Assembly (NCBI RefSeq): GCF_007743815.1
Contig: NZ_CP036265.1
Coordinates: 5,029,823 to 5,093,822 of the forward strand
DNA from: Alienimonas californiensis
GTDB lineage: Bacteria > Planctomycetota > Planctomycetia > Planctomycetales > Planctomycetaceae
Direction: 5' to 3'
DNA length: 64,000 bases
Shown: positions 62,966 through 64,000 of the stretch, piece after piece
How the letters are laid out: every line of letters starts with the position of its first letter
Position numbering within the stretch: position 1 is the stretch's first letter
Position numbers and translations under genes: made by a program
Notes under the pieces: model-generated
What the model was told of the DNA's origin: nothing
What the model saw: only the letters and a program-made list of their open reading frames with translations
Databases searched by the model: none

Positions 62966-63712
62966 ATGTCCGCCGCCCCGTCCGACTCCGCCACCGACCG
63001 CCGCCACAGCCTTGCCGAGTTCGTCGCCGCCACGAATCAGCAGGACCGCGGCGAGGGCTTCTTCGAGATGGAACGCGACCGCCTGCTGGAGGTGAACCTC
63101 GGCGCCGCCGGTACGGAGGTCTGGATCAAGGCCGGGGCGATGGTCGCCTACACCGGCCGCATCGGCTTCGAGCGCGAGGGCATGCTGGAGCACGGCCTCG
63201 GCAAGTTCCTCAAGAAGGCCGTCAGCGGCGAGGGGGCGAAGCTGACGAAGGCCACCGGCCGCGGCCGGCTGTACCTCGCCGACCAGGGCAAGAAGGTCAC
63301 GTTGCTGCATCTCGACGGCGAGAGCCTGTTCGTCAACGGCAACGACATGCTCGCCTTCGAGCCGACGCTCGGCTGGGACATCAACCTGATGCGCTCGCTG
63401 GGCGCGATCGCCGGCGGCGGGCTGTTCAACGTCCGCTTCGCAGGACGCGGCATGCTGGCGATCACGACGCACTACGACCCGCTGACGCTCCGCGTCGAAC
63501 CGGGCGGCCCGCCGGTCTTCACCGACCCGCAGGCCACGATCGCGTGGAGCGGAAACCTCGAACCGAAGTTCAAAACGGACGTGCAGTTCAAAACCCTGCT
63601 CGGCCGCGGCAGCGGCGAGAGCATCCAGATGGAGTTCACCGCCGCCCGCAGCCCCGGTTTCGTCGTCGTCCAACCGTTCGAGGAACGCCCCATGCCCCCC
63701 GGGGCGGCGTGA
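62966..63712 (+). CDS. AIM24 family protein
   Basis: 248 aa, no signal peptide. AIM24/TIGR00266-like beta-roll: [86 protein letters not shown]. The fold is related to mitochondrial AIM24. Bacterial homologues are of unknown function, some tied to membrane or stress responses. ATG 62966 is the first start after the intergenic gap. Divergent from the SGNH gene. Confidence 0.88.
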   Translation: MSAAPSDSATDRRHSLAEFVAATNQQDRGEGFFEMERDRLLEVNLGAAGTEVWIKAGAMVAYTGRIGFEREGMLEHGLGKFLKKAVSGEGAKLTKATGRGRLYLADQGKKVTLLHLDGESLFVNGNDMLAFEPTLGWDINLMRSLGAIAGGGLFNVRFAGRGMLAITTHYDPLTLRVEPGGPPVFTDPQATIAWSGNLEPKFKTDVQFKTLLGRGSGESIQMEFTAARSPGFVVVQPFEERPMPPGAA

Positions 63713-63730
63713 GCCGGATCGTCCGACGGC

Positions 63731-64000
63731 TCAGCGCACGTCCGGGTAGAACCGGCCGAGCCAGTCCGCCGGGGCGCCGTAGGCCCAGCCCCAGGCGATC
63801 GCGAGGTAGGTGACGTTCGCCCGCACCACGCCCCATTCGCGCACGCGGCGGTCGCTGGTCTGGACCGGCGCCGGCAGCTCGCGGATCCGGCCGCGATCCG
63901 GCGGCAGACCGCGGTTCATCCGCAGACAGAGGTCGGCGTCCTCCATCACCGGCAGGGACTCGTCGAACCCGCCGACGGCGGCAAAGTCGCTCGCCCGGCA
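63731..64000 (-). CDS. Glycosyltransferase family 2, C-terminal part (truncated by window edge)
   Basis: The frame is open to the edge, so the true start lies beyond 64000. The visible 89 residues contain AVGGFDESLPVMEDADLCLRM, the acceptor-side motif of GT-A family 2 enzymes (ED acting as base). A tail VVRANVTYLAIAWGWAYGAPADWLGRFYPDVR follows. It resembles the group of GT2 enzymes annotated with rSAM/selenodomain association (the LMED motif). Substrate unknown. GTG 63949 and ATG 63946 are internal codons, not starts. Confidence 0.82.
   Translation of the reverse strand, partial: CRASDFAAVGGFDESLPVMEDADLCLRMNRGLPPDRGRIRELPAPVQTSDRRVREWGVVRANVTYLAIAWGWAYGAPADWLGRFYPDVR

Overview
The window is one contiguous piece of a very GC-rich chromosome (about 70% by eye, with strong G/C third positions), almost certainly from a planctomycete. 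Evidence for this is: two formylglycine-type sulfatases; a Ser/Thr kinase carrying an extracytoplasmic beta-helix; DUF1573, PQQ-propeller and bacterial-SH3 secreted proteins; an S9 peptidase with a VHL-like insert; a cytochrome c fused to a phosphatase-like domain; GTG and TTG starts; and almost no Shine-Dalgarno sequences. I cannot name the species. Most unused reading frames are antisense shadows produced by the base composition.

Layout. 1-3.7 kb: a response regulator with a partial downstream gene, divergent from a large membrane Ser/Thr kinase. 3.7-8.2 kb: a small membrane protein, a PIG-L deacetylase divergent from a NagB/PIG-L fusion, then lexA and a small membrane protein. 8.2-19 kb: mostly housekeeping genes on the plus strand (rlmN, sthA, groES-groEL with an intrinsic terminator, argG, an SLC13/RCK transporter, a PPP-type phosphatase, cupin-dapB). 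19-22 kb: two tandem nucleoside-symporter-type MFS genes. 22-35.6 kb: mainly minus-strand envelope and secreted functions (SH3 protein, PQQ propeller, multiheme cytochrome c, DUF1573, O-antigen ligase with a WecA-like transferase, sulfatase) with one aldehyde dehydrogenase on the plus strand. 36-46 kb: plus-strand genes including yaaA, queG, DUF971, a CYTH protein, recA, a degenerate HtrA-like protein and alaS.

46-47.1 kb is compositionally foreign. It holds one gene of about 50% GC with a strong AAGGAG ribosome site and a PD-(D/E)XK-like N-terminus, inserted against the 3' end of alaS. Next to it lie repeat-rich sequence, a SnoaL gene, a nested palindromic repeat and a CHAD gene. 49-62 kb is a plus-strand run of secreted catabolic enzymes (PL7 alginate lyase, a toroid-M14 peptidase fusion, nitrilase, sulfatase, GH32, S9 peptidase) with a HIT protein and a PAS/SpoIIE phosphatase. 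The window closes with an SGNH hydrolase, an AIM24 protein and the 3' end of a glycosyltransferase.

A theme across the window is that several genes have a TANNNT-like hexamer exactly 6-7 nt before the start codon and no Shine-Dalgarno, which points to leaderless transcription. The most interesting items are the foreign single-gene island, the VHL-like domain in the S9 peptidase, the toroid-M14 fusion, the leaderless promoter pattern, and the nested palindromic repeat with compensating changes at 47.83-47.91 kb.
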